A stretch of 64,000 nucleotides of DNA from Lachnospiraceae bacterium (GTDB taxonomy: Bacteria > Bacillota > Clostridia > Lachnospirales > Lachnospiraceae). This document shows positions 1 through 7,540 of this stretch, piece by piece (the first letter of the stretch is position 1; every line of letters starts with the position of its first letter). The stretch lies in contig JAHZFJ010000019.1 in NCBI GenBank assembly GCA_019421365.1, positions 1-64,000 on the forward strand. The letters run 5' to 3'. The translations under genes were made by a program, and so were the position numbers. The notes under the pieces are model-generated. The model did not search any database, was not told the DNA's origin, and saw only the letters and a list, made by a program, of their open reading frames with translations.

Positions 1-50
1 GTATCGCCTTGCCAAGGCGAGGGTCGCGGGTTCGAATCCCGTCTCGCGCT
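1..50 (+). tRNA. tRNA-Gly (GCC), 5' part outside the window
   Basis: The 3' two thirds of a tRNA. The anticodon stem TCGCC/GGCGA closes the loop TTGCCAA, giving anticodon GCC (glycine). The T arm GCGGG-TTCGAAT-CCCGT and the acceptor strand CTCGCGC with discriminator T follow. No CCA is encoded. The D arm and 5' acceptor strand lie upstream of base 1. A diverged copy of its tail is found at 14168-14250. Confidence 0.93.
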
Positions 51-60
51 TAACTAATTT

Positions 61-100
61 CGTCAGAAGTTCTTAATTTATGAAACTTCTGGCGATTTTT
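61..100 (+). terminator. Rho-independent terminator of tRNA-Gly
   Basis: CGTCAGAAGTT (61-71) pairs with AACTTCTGGCG (84-94), with one G-T pair, and is followed by ATTTTT. It lies 10 bases after the tRNA end. Confidence 0.85.
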
Positions 101-113
101 CATTTCTGGAGTT

Positions 114-515
114 TTGAGTGAAAAACAAAATATTTTGAACGTTAAAAAATCCGAAGATATTGCACGTATTAATCATATTGGGAGTAGCGCGGTCGAAGGT
201 TTGATTGCGAAGCCCACAATAGACATTTTGTTGGAAATTGACGGTTGCTGTACTGTTACAAAGTTAGTTGAAGATTTAAAAGCAATTGGTTATGGTGATG
301 AAATATTCACTCGAAGTGATGAACCAATGAGATGATTGTTGGGTAAAGGCTATTCTTCCGATGGATATGCAGAAAAAGTTTATCACCTCCATGTTATAAT
401 AGAACGTATAGCAAATGGTAATCCAAATGGCTACTCACAAGTAAAATTAGAATTCGTTAAAAAATATACTAATTTTGCAAAACAAGAATTTCATGATAGA
501 TATAAACCAAGATAA
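114..515 (+). pseudogene. GrpB-family (UPF0157, nucleotidyltransferase-fold) gene remnant
   Basis: Read from a TTG at 114, the frame gives RINHIGSSAVEGLIAKPTID, the signature of the GrpB/UPF0157 family (COG2320), whose cellular role is poorly known. An in-frame TGA at 333-335 interrupts it. The same frame then resumes with LLGKGYSSDGYAEKVYHLHV, which matches the expected continuation, and runs to the stop at 513-515. The N-terminal strand preceding the RINHIGS motif is missing and the C-terminal third is short, so this is a decayed gene (deletions plus a nonsense codon). It directly follows the tRNA terminator. Confidence 0.75.
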
Positions 516-710
516 TAAGAGTAATGAAAAAGCGAATAGTTCGCTAGCAAAGGAAAAGTGAACTGTCCAAAATCAATACTACACTAAATGGTTGATACAT
601 ATTTTTTTGAGATGCGAAGCAAAATTGATAATATTCATGAAATAAAAATAGTACACATCTCATATGTGCAAGGTTGTACAGATGTTACATTTTTTTTGAA
701 TTGGAATAGA

Positions 711-739
711 TTGACTTTGAATATATTGGAAAGTATAAT
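711..739 (+). promoter_or_regulatory. Sigma-A type promoter for the decayed gene at 769
   Basis: TTGACT (711-716), a 17-base spacer and TATAAT (734-739), 30 bases upstream of an ATG with the ribosome site GAGGTGAG. The stretch 516-710 holds no gene that I can recognise. Confidence 0.7.
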
Positions 740-768
740 TAAACAAATTATATTTTGAGGTGAGATTA

Positions 769-1589
769 ATGGAAAAATATTCATTAAATAAATATTTAGG
801 ATTAATTACCCAAGGTGAGCTTAGAAGTGCTGTTAATTTTTAAGGCAATTTCCTAACAAAAAAAGTTTGGTCCGCAAGTATGTACGAATATTTGATGAAA
901 ATGAAAACAAACCTGTTTCTAAAAACAAAAAAGTACAATTGATTTGTAGCATATTTCAATAGTATTCTAAACGAATATTCTGGCAAGAAACAGATAAAAA
1001 CGAAGCATTAATTTGGTTATGTAATAAGTTTGGAACATTATTTGAAATCGAATTTAAAAGTGATACAAAGAATGACTTAGAAGAAAGTTGGGAAAAAATA
1101 GAGAATAGATTAGCTGAAATAGTCACTTTAGAAGGTTTTCAATATCTTGGTATTTCTTTAAATAGACTTGGAACCGGCGGCTGGGCAGATGAGAATAACG
1201 AATTGTATTGTGTGGCGAAAACCAACCGAAAGCGGATGCTTTCATCCTCATTCTGGATGAACTTTCTAAAGCATGAAGCACAGCATTCATGGGATTTAAA
1301 TCATATTAAAGGTATTACAGGAGGACAATTAGAATATAGAGCGAAGCTAGTAGAACTAATATATTCTAAAAGGACCTTGAAAACGTTTTACAAATTTTTA
1401 TTAGAAGCCAATAAATCTGATACTGAAAACACACATTGTATTGCTTCCTTTAGACTAATTCAAGATTTATCAAAAAAGATATTTGATCGTGAATATGAAG
1501 ACGATATTAATATTTGGAAAAAACATAAAAAAGAAATCAGACTCGCTTCCAGTACATTGCTCAATCAAGATACCAGCATATTAATATAA
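769..1589 (+). pseudogene. Frameshifted gene for a hypothetical protein with an HExxH motif
   Basis: The ATG at 769 has a good ribosome site and promoter, but the first frame stops at 841 inside a T/A run. The reading then continues in another frame (RQFPNKKSLVRKYVRIFDEN), meets a TAG at 960-962, and runs on to 1589. The joined product would be about 270 aa. Its C-terminal half (1203-1589) contains LKHEAQHSWDL, an HExxH motif typical of zinc metallopeptidases, followed by an amphipathic helical tail. I do not recognise the family. With one frameshift and one nonsense codon the gene is most likely dead. A short TTG-started protein from 1203 is possible but has no ribosome site. Confidence 0.65.
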
Positions 1590-1734
1590 TCCTTAGTAAG
1601 TATTAAATTCCAATTTATCTTATCAATATACATTCCTACCGTACTTAATCGGCTTGCAGTAATATTTACCGTGCAAGAGGACTCTTGGTCATTATGCAAA
1701 CGGACTATTCATATTTGTCGAAGGAGATGAAGAT

Positions 1735-2256
1735 ATGAAAAACAAAAAATATATTATTCTCATTGCAGTTGGTTTCGTTTTTATTATCTTGTTAATCCTT
1801 TTCTTTACTCAGAGTCACCCTGACGGTTCTTCCGTTGAAAGTAGAGAATTGATGTTGAACAAGTTAAGTAAGATAAACGATAATGCTCATATTAGTTATG
1901 AAATTAAAATTGATAACTATATCGTTAGTGGATATATTAGTTCAAATAACAAGCATGGTTTAGCAATATTTGAACTACAGGGAAATGGAAAGTACAAATT
2001 TCAATCTAATTACTTAAGAGAAAAAGATGCCTTAATCCATTGGAATGTTATTATTAATCGAAAATCATATGACTTATTTTGGGCAAATAAAGCAGACTTA
2101 GATTATGCGGAAATAACATATATTTTTTCTGATAAATCAGAGGAAACCCTGAAACTAGATGCAGCAGGTAATAGAATTATATATAAAGAAGTACCTTCGA
2201 ATAATTATGCCATTCAATATGTTTTTGTAGATACTAATGGAAATCGTTATGAGTAA
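1735..2256 (+). CDS. Membrane-anchored hypothetical protein, 173 aa
   Basis: The start is well supported by GAAGGAGATGAAGAT just upstream. Residues 1-6 are basic and 7-25 form one hydrophobic helix (IILIAVGFVFIILLILFF) with no lipobox cysteine, so this is an uncleaved signal anchor with the remainder outside the cell. The exposed part (about residues 30-173) is polar and looks rich in beta strands (SYEIKIDNYIVSGYISS; IQYVFVDTNGNRYE). I do not recognise the family. It is a single-gene unit ending at the terminator at 2331. It may belong with the accessory genes near the tRNA rather than with the galactan cluster. Confidence 0.8.
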   Translation: MKNKKYIILIAVGFVFIILLILFFTQSHPDGSSVESRELMLNKLSKINDNAHISYEIKIDNYIVSGYISSNNKHGLAIFELQGNGKYKFQSNYLREKDALIHWNVIINRKSYDLFWANKADLDYAEITYIFSDKSEETLKLDAAGNRIIYKEVPSNNYAIQYVFVDTNGNRYE

Positions 2257-2330
2257 AATGGTATGCGTAATTTTTCAATAATTATCAAAATATTTCTTTA
2301 CACACTCCTGAATTTTAGATTCTATAAGAA

Positions 2331-2378
2331 AAACTAACATGAAACTTGAGGTTCTTAAAAGTAATGTTAGTTTTTTTT
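2331..2378 (+). terminator. Rho-independent terminator
   Basis: AACTAACAT (2332-2340) pairs with ATGTTAGTT (2364-2372), followed by a run of T. It closes the gene at 1735-2256. Confidence 0.85.
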
Positions 2379-2412
2379 CACCCTTTTGTCCCTCAACAGA
2401 GCTGTTAGAGGT

Positions 2413-2462
2413 TGTGCACGAGTAAATTCTAGATGTATGAATCACTAGAATTTACTTGTACA
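2413..2462 (+). repeat. Long inverted repeat upstream of the galactan operon
   Basis: AGTAAATTCTAG (2421-2432) and CTAGAATTTACT (2444-2455) are perfect inverted copies around an 11-base loop. The outer flanks TTGTGCAC and TGTACAA extend the symmetry imperfectly. There is no T-tract, so it is more likely an operator or an mRNA element than a terminator. It lies between the preceding terminator and the first permease gene. Confidence 0.6.
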
Positions 2463-2517
2463 AACTGGTATAACTATTTAATTAAATAAAATTAATCAAG
2501 GGATGTCCAACTCCTAA

Positions 2518-2688
2518 CGTGCGCAATAAAAAAATGGATAAAGTTGCGTAATAATGGCATTTATTGGAGGGTGTGCACAATATGAACAAAAAAAGATTAG
2601 GAATTATGCGAATTGCCAAAAAAATTACCAAAAAGTATAATATATTTATAAACAAAAGCATATTTGAGCAACAAAAATATTGCGCACA
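2518..2688 (+). promoter_or_regulatory. Cluster of TGTGCGCAATA-like sites, candidate operators
   Basis: CGTGCGCAATA (2518-2528), GTTGCGTAATA (2543-2553, weaker), TGTGCACAATA (2572-2582) and, on the other strand, TGTGCGCAATA (2678-2688) lie within 171 bases just before the permease ribosome site. Repeated sites of this kind usually bind a transcription factor. The LacI protein encoded at 6483 or an unlinked response regulator are candidates. The binding partner is inferred. Confidence 0.45.
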
Positions 2689-2704
2689 AAGGGGAAGGAG
2701 AATT

Positions 2705-3640
2705 ATGGAAACTAAAAAAAGTGGATGGAGAGGATTTTTAAAGAAACTCTACAAATACAGGGTATTTCTACTCATGCTTGCTCCTGCAGTGATTTATACA
2801 CTGATTTTTGCTTACTATCCAATGACGGGAATTGTAATGGCATTTAAGAAATACAATTATGCAGGAGGGATCTGGGGAAGCCCATGGAACGGTCTTGAGA
2901 ATTTCAAATTCTTTTTCCAGTCTGGGCAGGCAGGCCTGGTAACCAGAAATACGGTATTGTATAACGTTTTATTTATTATAGTTAATACAATTGCACAGAT
3001 TGCAGTTGCAATCCTTCTTACAGAAATTCGCAACAAACACTACCGTAAGATTACACAGTCTTTTATGTTCTTACCTTATTTTATTTCATGGGTTATTGTA
3101 GGTGTTATGGCATTCAATATTTTCAGTTCTGATTACGGATTCCTAAATCGTATTATTACCTACTTTGGTGGAGAAAAGATTCCCTTCTATACATCACCGA
3201 AGGTATGGCCGTTCATTCTTCTATTCTTTAATGTATGGAAAGGAATTGGATATGGCTCTGTAATGTATTTGGCTGCAATCATGGGAATTGATACTTCACT
3301 TTATGAGGCAGCAAAGATTGACGGGGCAAATGTTTTCCAGAGAATATTTAAAGTTACGATACCAATGATTATGCCAACCACAATTATCTTATTGTTATTA
3401 TCAGTGGGTGGTATTTTTAAAGGAAACTTTGATATGTTCTTCAACCTGGTTGGATACAATGGCCTGTTATATAATTACACAGATGTAATTGATACCCTGA
3501 CCTTCCGTGCCTTAGTAAGTAGTAATAACTTTGGCATGTCAGCAGCAATTGGTCTGTATCAGTCAGTTCTCTGCTTTGTAACAATTCTGATTGTAAATAA
3601 ACTTGTCGGTTTATACGATAAAGATTATACATTATTTTAG
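2705..3640 (+). CDS. Sugar ABC transporter permease, LplB type
   Basis: Inner-membrane component of a carbohydrate importer, 311 aa. Six hydrophobic helices are visible, beginning at VFLLMLAPAVIYTLIFAYYP (about residues 22-41). The cytoplasmic coupling motif EAAKIDGANVFQRIFKVTIP is the binding-protein-dependent permease (EAA) loop that contacts the ATPase. I chose the ATG at 2705 because GGGGAAGGAG precedes it. An in-frame ATG at 2564 would add 47 basic residues with no family counterpart and would overlap the operator-like repeats. It is the first gene of a unit with the YtcP-type permease and the binding protein. No ATPase gene accompanies it, as is common for this family, which borrows a shared MsmK/UgpC-like ATPase. 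Confidence 0.93.
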   Translation: METKKSGWRGFLKKLYKYRVFLLMLAPAVIYTLIFAYYPMTGIVMAFKKYNYAGGIWGSPWNGLENFKFFFQSGQAGLVTRNTVLYNVLFIIVNTIAQIAVAILLTEIRNKHYRKITQSFMFLPYFISWVIVGVMAFNIFSSDYGFLNRIITYFGGEKIPFYTSPKVWPFILLFFNVWKGIGYGSVMYLAAIMGIDTSLYEAAKIDGANVFQRIFKVTIPMIMPTTIILLLLSVGGIFKGNFDMFFNLVGYNGLLYNYTDVIDTLTFRALVSSNNFGMSAAIGLYQSVLCFVTILIVNKLVGLYDKDYTLF

Positions 3641-3651
3641 GAGGGAAAAAA

Positions 3652-4572
3652 GTGGCATCTTACAAGCGTTCAAACAAAATAAAAAGAGGTTCAGACGTTA
3701 TTGCACTGAACATTATTGCATATGGATTTTTAGGGCTGATTGCATTATTATGCCTGATTCCATTTATTATGATTGTATCTGGCTCTTTTTCTTCCGAAGA
3801 AGCAATTATCAAAAACGGTTTTAGCTTTCTTATACAAGATTTCAGCTTAGAAGCATACAAGACAGTGTTCAAAAATCCATCTGTTATATTTAAAGCTTAT
3901 GGAACAACAATTGGATTAACGGTAGTAGGAACTGTTGTTGGTCTTTTGCTTCAGACTATGACAGCCTATGTTTTATCCAGAAAGGATTTTGAATGGAGAA
4001 ATAAATTTTCGTTATTCTTCTACTTTACTACATTGTTTTCAGGTGGACTTGTTCCATATTTCCTCCTAATTACACAGAAATTAAATCTGCGTGACAGTTA
4101 CCTTGCTTTATTACTGCCATTAATCTTCAGTGTTTACAATCTGCTGATTATGAAAAGTTATATTATGGGAATTCCGGACTCTCTGATCGAAGCAGCAAAA
4201 ATTGATGGTTGTGGAGAGTTCCGTATATTATTCAAGGTTGTTTTTCCGCTGATTAAACCTGCACTTGCAACGGTTGGACTTTTCATAGCACTTGCATACT
4301 GGAATGACTGGTATAATGCAATGCTTTACATAAAGAGCACAGAAAAATATCCATTACAGTACTTCCTGTATCAGCAGGTAAATAATATTGAAGCATATAA
4401 GAAATTACTTTCCAATGCAGCGGCTAGCAGCGTAGCCAGTGCGGTAACGCTTCCTACACAGACTTTAAAGATGGCACTTACCATCGTTGTAACAGGACCA
4501 ATCGTTTTAGCATATCCAATTGTTCAAAAATACTTTGTTCAGGGTATTACAATTGGAGCAGTAAAGGGCTAA
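3652..4572 (+). CDS. Sugar ABC transporter permease, YtcP/LplC type
   Basis: Second permease of the same importer, 306 aa, GTG start 11 bases after the previous stop, with AGGAGGG as ribosome site. The N-terminus is basic, then six membrane helices follow (first at about residues 20-42). The EAA loop reads EAAKIDGCGEFRILFKVVFP (about residues 181-200). The C-terminal tail YPIVQKYFVQGITIGAVKG is the conserved end of the YtcP/LplC family. It should pair with the LplB-type protein to form the channel for oligosaccharides delivered by the lipoprotein encoded next. In this setting galacto-oligosaccharide is the likely substrate (inferred from the GH53/GH42 genes downstream). Confidence 0.93.
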   Translation: MASYKRSNKIKRGSDVIALNIIAYGFLGLIALLCLIPFIMIVSGSFSSEEAIIKNGFSFLIQDFSLEAYKTVFKNPSVIFKAYGTTIGLTVVGTVVGLLLQTMTAYVLSRKDFEWRNKFSLFFYFTTLFSGGLVPYFLLITQKLNLRDSYLALLLPLIFSVYNLLIMKSYIMGIPDSLIEAAKIDGCGEFRILFKVVFPLIKPALATVGLFIALAYWNDWYNAMLYIKSTEKYPLQYFLYQQVNNIEAYKKLLSNAAASSVASAVTLPTQTLKMALTIVVTGPIVLAYPIVQKYFVQGITIGAVKG

Positions 4573-4588
4573 GCCCATATCAAAATCA

Positions 4589-4635
4589 TGCATTAGGGGT
4601 ATCACCCAATGTATAAATTGCATTTTAAAAATGCA
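4589..4635 (+). other. Two hairpins between permease and binding-protein genes
   Basis: CATTAGGGG...CACCCAATG (4589-4611) and TGCATTTT-A-AAAATGCA (4619-4635) form consecutive stem-loops in the 101-base gap. Neither has a T-tract. Such structures commonly mark mRNA processing or stabilisation that lets the binding protein be made in excess of the permeases. That function is inferred. Confidence 0.5.
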
Positions 4636-4673
4636 GGTTAAATAGCAGATTATATAATTTAAAGGAGGATTTT

Positions 4674-6257
4674 ATGGGAAAAAGAATGAAAAAATTAGTA
4701 TCAGTTTTACTGACAACTGCAGTGACAGTAGGAATGCTTGCAGGATGTGGTTCTTCTAATACTAAAAGCACATCAACAGACAGTCAGGGAAGCACAACGG
4801 TTTCTACAGATGGAGGGGAAACAACTGCTGTTGATACATCAGAACATGTAGATTTAACTATGTATTTGCTTGGGGACAGAACACCAGATTTTGATGAAGT
4901 TTATGGGAAAATTAATGAAATTCTGGAAGAAAAATTGAACTGCTCATTGAATGTAGAATTCTTATCATGGGGCGAACATGGTACAAAGTATTCACTTCTG
5001 TTCTCTGCACAGGAAGATTTCGATTTAATCTTTACAGCGTCAAGCTGGGGTCATTATGAACAGACAGTTGCTTTAGGCGGATTTGCTCCTCTGTCAGAAG
5101 AGTTCATCCAGACTTATGCACCTGATATCTGGGAGGTTGTACCAGAAATGGCATGGAATCAGGCAAAAATTGATGGACAGATTTACATGGTTCCAAACTA
5201 CGCAAACGAATTTGGACAGGATGTTATGGCTGTTCGTGGTGACTTAATGGAGAAATATGGTATTGATAATATTTCAAACTGGGATGAGCTAGTTGCTTTC
5301 TATAAAGCTTGTGCTGCAGATGGTATCTACGCTAGCCAGGGTGGTCCTTGGTTTCAGTATTTCCAGACACAGGGTTATACAATTACAGGTGGAGCGCCAC
5401 AGGGTGGAGAGCTTGTTCTTTATAACACACAGAATCCAGATGATTTAGAGTTCAAATACATTGCTGAATGGGAGGGTTTCCGTGATTACTGTCTCCAGAT
5501 GAAAGAACTTGCTGATGCAGGAGCCTGGTCAAGCGATGTATTAAATTCAAGTGATGAGAGACAGACAGGTCTTCTTACAGGAAGAACAGCAGCCATGATC
5601 TGGAACACTGGAAGCTGCATGACTTATGCAAAACAAGCTAATGTAGAAAATCCAGATTGGAAAGTTACAATCCTAGATCCAATCGCTTCACAGCCTAAAA
5701 AAGTTAACTCATACATTAATAATGGTGTTGCAATCAATGCAAACAGCAAGAATAAAGAAAGAGCTATGATGGTATTAAATGAGTTCTATACTAACCCAGA
5801 TGTTTATGATCTTGCAATGCTTGGTGTTGAAGGAAAAAATTGGGAAGCAGTAGGCGATGACCAGTATAAAGTACTCGATCAGAGTGGCTATGGTGTCAGC
5901 AACAACTGTAACTGGGGATGGAACAATTCGGAAATCCAGAGATCAGAATATATTGAAAACAGAACAGCATTAGATGATACACACGATGCATTAAAGGAAG
6001 CATTTGACAAAAATATCAAAGCAGAGCATGTATATGATGGATTTAACTTTGACTCAACAAATGTAAGTACACAGTTTGCAGCAGTAGAAGCAGCACTTGG
6101 TAATTACTTTGATCCATTGAAAAACGGACTTGTAGATGATGTTGATAAATCTATTGAAATAATGAAAGCAGCATTGGAAAGTGCTGGAATTCAGGATGTA
6201 TTAGACGAAATGAATCGTCAGGCAGCAGAATATGTAGCAGAGAAACAGGCTAATTAA
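4674..6257 (+). CDS. Extracellular sugar-binding lipoprotein of the ABC importer
   Basis: A 527 aa solute-binding protein. Residues 1-25 are a lipoprotein signal ending in the lipobox LAGC (Cys25 would be lipidated), followed by a Ser/Thr-rich linker (about residues 26-55) that tethers the domain to the membrane. The body has features of family-1 extracellular binding proteins of the LipO/YtcQ group: an early DxxFDEVYGKINEILEEKLN helix, the hinge segment KIDGQIYMVPN and the late NNGVAINANSK motif. A strong AAAGGAGG precedes the ATG. It would deliver oligosaccharides, probably galactan fragments, to the two permeases upstream. The following hairpin at 6335 ends the transport unit. Confidence 0.92.
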   Translation: MGKRMKKLVSVLLTTAVTVGMLAGCGSSNTKSTSTDSQGSTTVSTDGGETTAVDTSEHVDLTMYLLGDRTPDFDEVYGKINEILEEKLNCSLNVEFLSWGEHGTKYSLLFSAQEDFDLIFTASSWGHYEQTVALGGFAPLSEEFIQTYAPDIWEVVPEMAWNQAKIDGQIYMVPNYANEFGQDVMAVRGDLMEKYGIDNISNWDELVAFYKACAADGIYASQGGPWFQYFQTQGYTITGGAPQGGELVLYNTQNPDDLEFKYIAEWEGFRDYCLQMKELADAGAWSSDVLNSSDERQTGLLTGRTAAMIWNTGSCMTYAKQANVENPDWKVTILDPIASQPKKVNSYINNGVAINANSKNKERAMMVLNEFYTNPDVYDLAMLGVEGKNWEAVGDDQYKVLDQSGYGVSNNCNWGWNNSEIQRSEYIENRTALDDTHDALKEAFDKNIKAEHVYDGFNFDSTNVSTQFAAVEAALGNYFDPLKNGLVDDVDKSIEIMKAALESAGIQDVLDEMNRQAAEYVAEKQAN

Positions 6258-6334
6258 TTTGTTACAGTTTGTAACTGTGAATTTACTGAATAGACAGTTA
6301 CAATCATTTTAACAAATCAAAAGCTATGCAGATC

Positions 6335-6370
6335 GAAGGGCTACTACAGAAATCGTAGCAGCCCTTCTTT
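6335..6370 (+). terminator. Terminator after the transport genes
   Basis: AAGGGCTACTAC pairs with GTAGCAGCCCTT around a 6-8 base loop, followed by CTTTAATT. It separates the importer from the LacI gene. Confidence 0.85.
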
Positions 6371-6482
6371 AATTCATGACAATGAAAAGTTCACAAAGCG
6401 TGCTTTTCATCGTTCTTTGAAGTATTGAATAAGAAAGTGTGCAGACTAGACCTAAAATCAAGAAAAAGGCAGGAGAGCAGGA

Positions 6483-7460
6483 ATGACATTAGATGAAATC
6501 GCACGTGAATTAGGCTTTTCAAAAAGTACCGTTTCAAGAGCATTGTCTGGAAAAGGAAGAATCGGGAAAGAAACTGTAGAACTGGTGCAGAACTTTGTAA
6601 GGGAGCATGAACATGTGGCGGAAGAAAAAAATATATTGAAAAACAGTACTCATAATATCGGCGTAGTTCTTCCAGCAGATATCTATAATGGCTGTGGAAT
6701 GTATTTTCAGAACTGTTTGCTTGGAATCTGTGAAGCGGCATCCATGTTCGGATATAATGTTCTGCTTACAACTGGAAAGCAGTATGATATATCCGAACTG
6801 CAGTTGCTTGTAGAAAATAAAAGAGTAGATGGAATTGTTCTGACCAGAAGCCTTGTGGATGACAAGGCACTCAAGTATTTGACAGATATGCATTTTCCGA
6901 CTGCGATCACTGGAACCTGTCAGTATGAGAATGTGATTCAGGTCGACACAGATAATGAAGAGGCAGCCGAAAAAATGACCTCTATGCTGATTGGAAGAGG
7001 ATTTTGCAAGTTAGCTCTTTTAGTAAAGGATATGAGCTTTATTGCAGATAAAAAGCGACATGACGGATTTTGCAAGGCATTGTTTAAAAATGGAATTCAA
7101 AAGCAGAACCAGCTGTTCTATAATGGGTCGGTAAAAATGGAATTTTTGGATTCCATCATTGAAAATCTCATTGCTCAAAAAGTAGAATGTGTCATCTGCG
7201 GAGATGATGAAGTCTGCACCATGATTATGTCAAGGCTTCAAGCAGAAGGCTATAGGATTCCAATGGATATTGCAGTCGCTTCCTTATATAATAGCCCCAG
7301 TTTAGAGTGTTATTCCCCTGCGGTTACCTCAGTGAATGTAGCAGCAAGCCAGATGGGGAATATAGCAGGTAAACAGTTAATTCAGTGTCTATTAGGAAGA
7401 AAATATGAGACCAGAACAATGGTGGATTATGATATTTTATTCCGCAAATCTACAAATTAA
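6483..7460 (+). CDS. LacI-family transcriptional regulator
   Basis: 325 aa. The N-terminal helix-turn-helix (residues 1-45) has the LacI hallmark SKSTVSRALSGKGRIG, where the T-V-S-R-A-L helix reads the operator. It is followed by a periplasmic-binding-protein-like effector domain (about residues 58-322) with IGVVLPADIYNG, a VDGIVLTR strand and CGDDEVCTMIMSRLQAEGYRIPMDIAVAS near the end. GGCAGGAGAGCAGG precedes the ATG. It sits between the importer and the glycoside hydrolases, so it most likely controls this cluster in response to galactose or a galacto-oligosaccharide. Neither operator nor inducer is shown directly. Confidence 0.92.
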   Translation: MTLDEIARELGFSKSTVSRALSGKGRIGKETVELVQNFVREHEHVAEEKNILKNSTHNIGVVLPADIYNGCGMYFQNCLLGICEAASMFGYNVLLTTGKQYDISELQLLVENKRVDGIVLTRSLVDDKALKYLTDMHFPTAITGTCQYENVIQVDTDNEEAAEKMTSMLIGRGFCKLALLVKDMSFIADKKRHDGFCKALFKNGIQKQNQLFYNGSVKMEFLDSIIENLIAQKVECVICGDDEVCTMIMSRLQAEGYRIPMDIAVASLYNSPSLECYSPAVTSVNVAASQMGNIAGKQLIQCLLGRKYETRTMVDYDILFRKSTN

Positions 7461-7540
7461 AGATAATACTATTCTGTAGGTCTGTGTTTTTACCGCACAG
7501 TTACGACCAGATTTTACAGAAGAAAGGAGATCGAAGATTT

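Noticed and set aside
1203..1589. Independent small gene starting with TTG
   Set aside because: It has no ribosome site, and the upstream frame fragments read as the N-terminal part of the same protein.
2564..2704. N-terminal extension of the LplB-type permease from ATG 2564
   Set aside because: The added 47 residues are Lys-rich and unlike the family. The ATG at 2705 has a strong ribosome site, and the extension overlaps operator-like repeats.
3441..3872. Minus-strand open frames over the permease genes
   Set aside because: They lie inside well-supported genes, have biased composition and no ribosome sites, so they are antisense shadows. The same applies to minus-strand frames across the galactosidase, aroA, OYE and ArgS-like genes, and to plus-strand frames over the Ca2+ ATPase gene.
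7484..7540. Signal sequence for the GH53 gene from the upstream start at 7484
   Set aside because: The 19 extra residues are polar with no hydrophobic stretch and no ribosome site; the ATG at 7541 is preferred.
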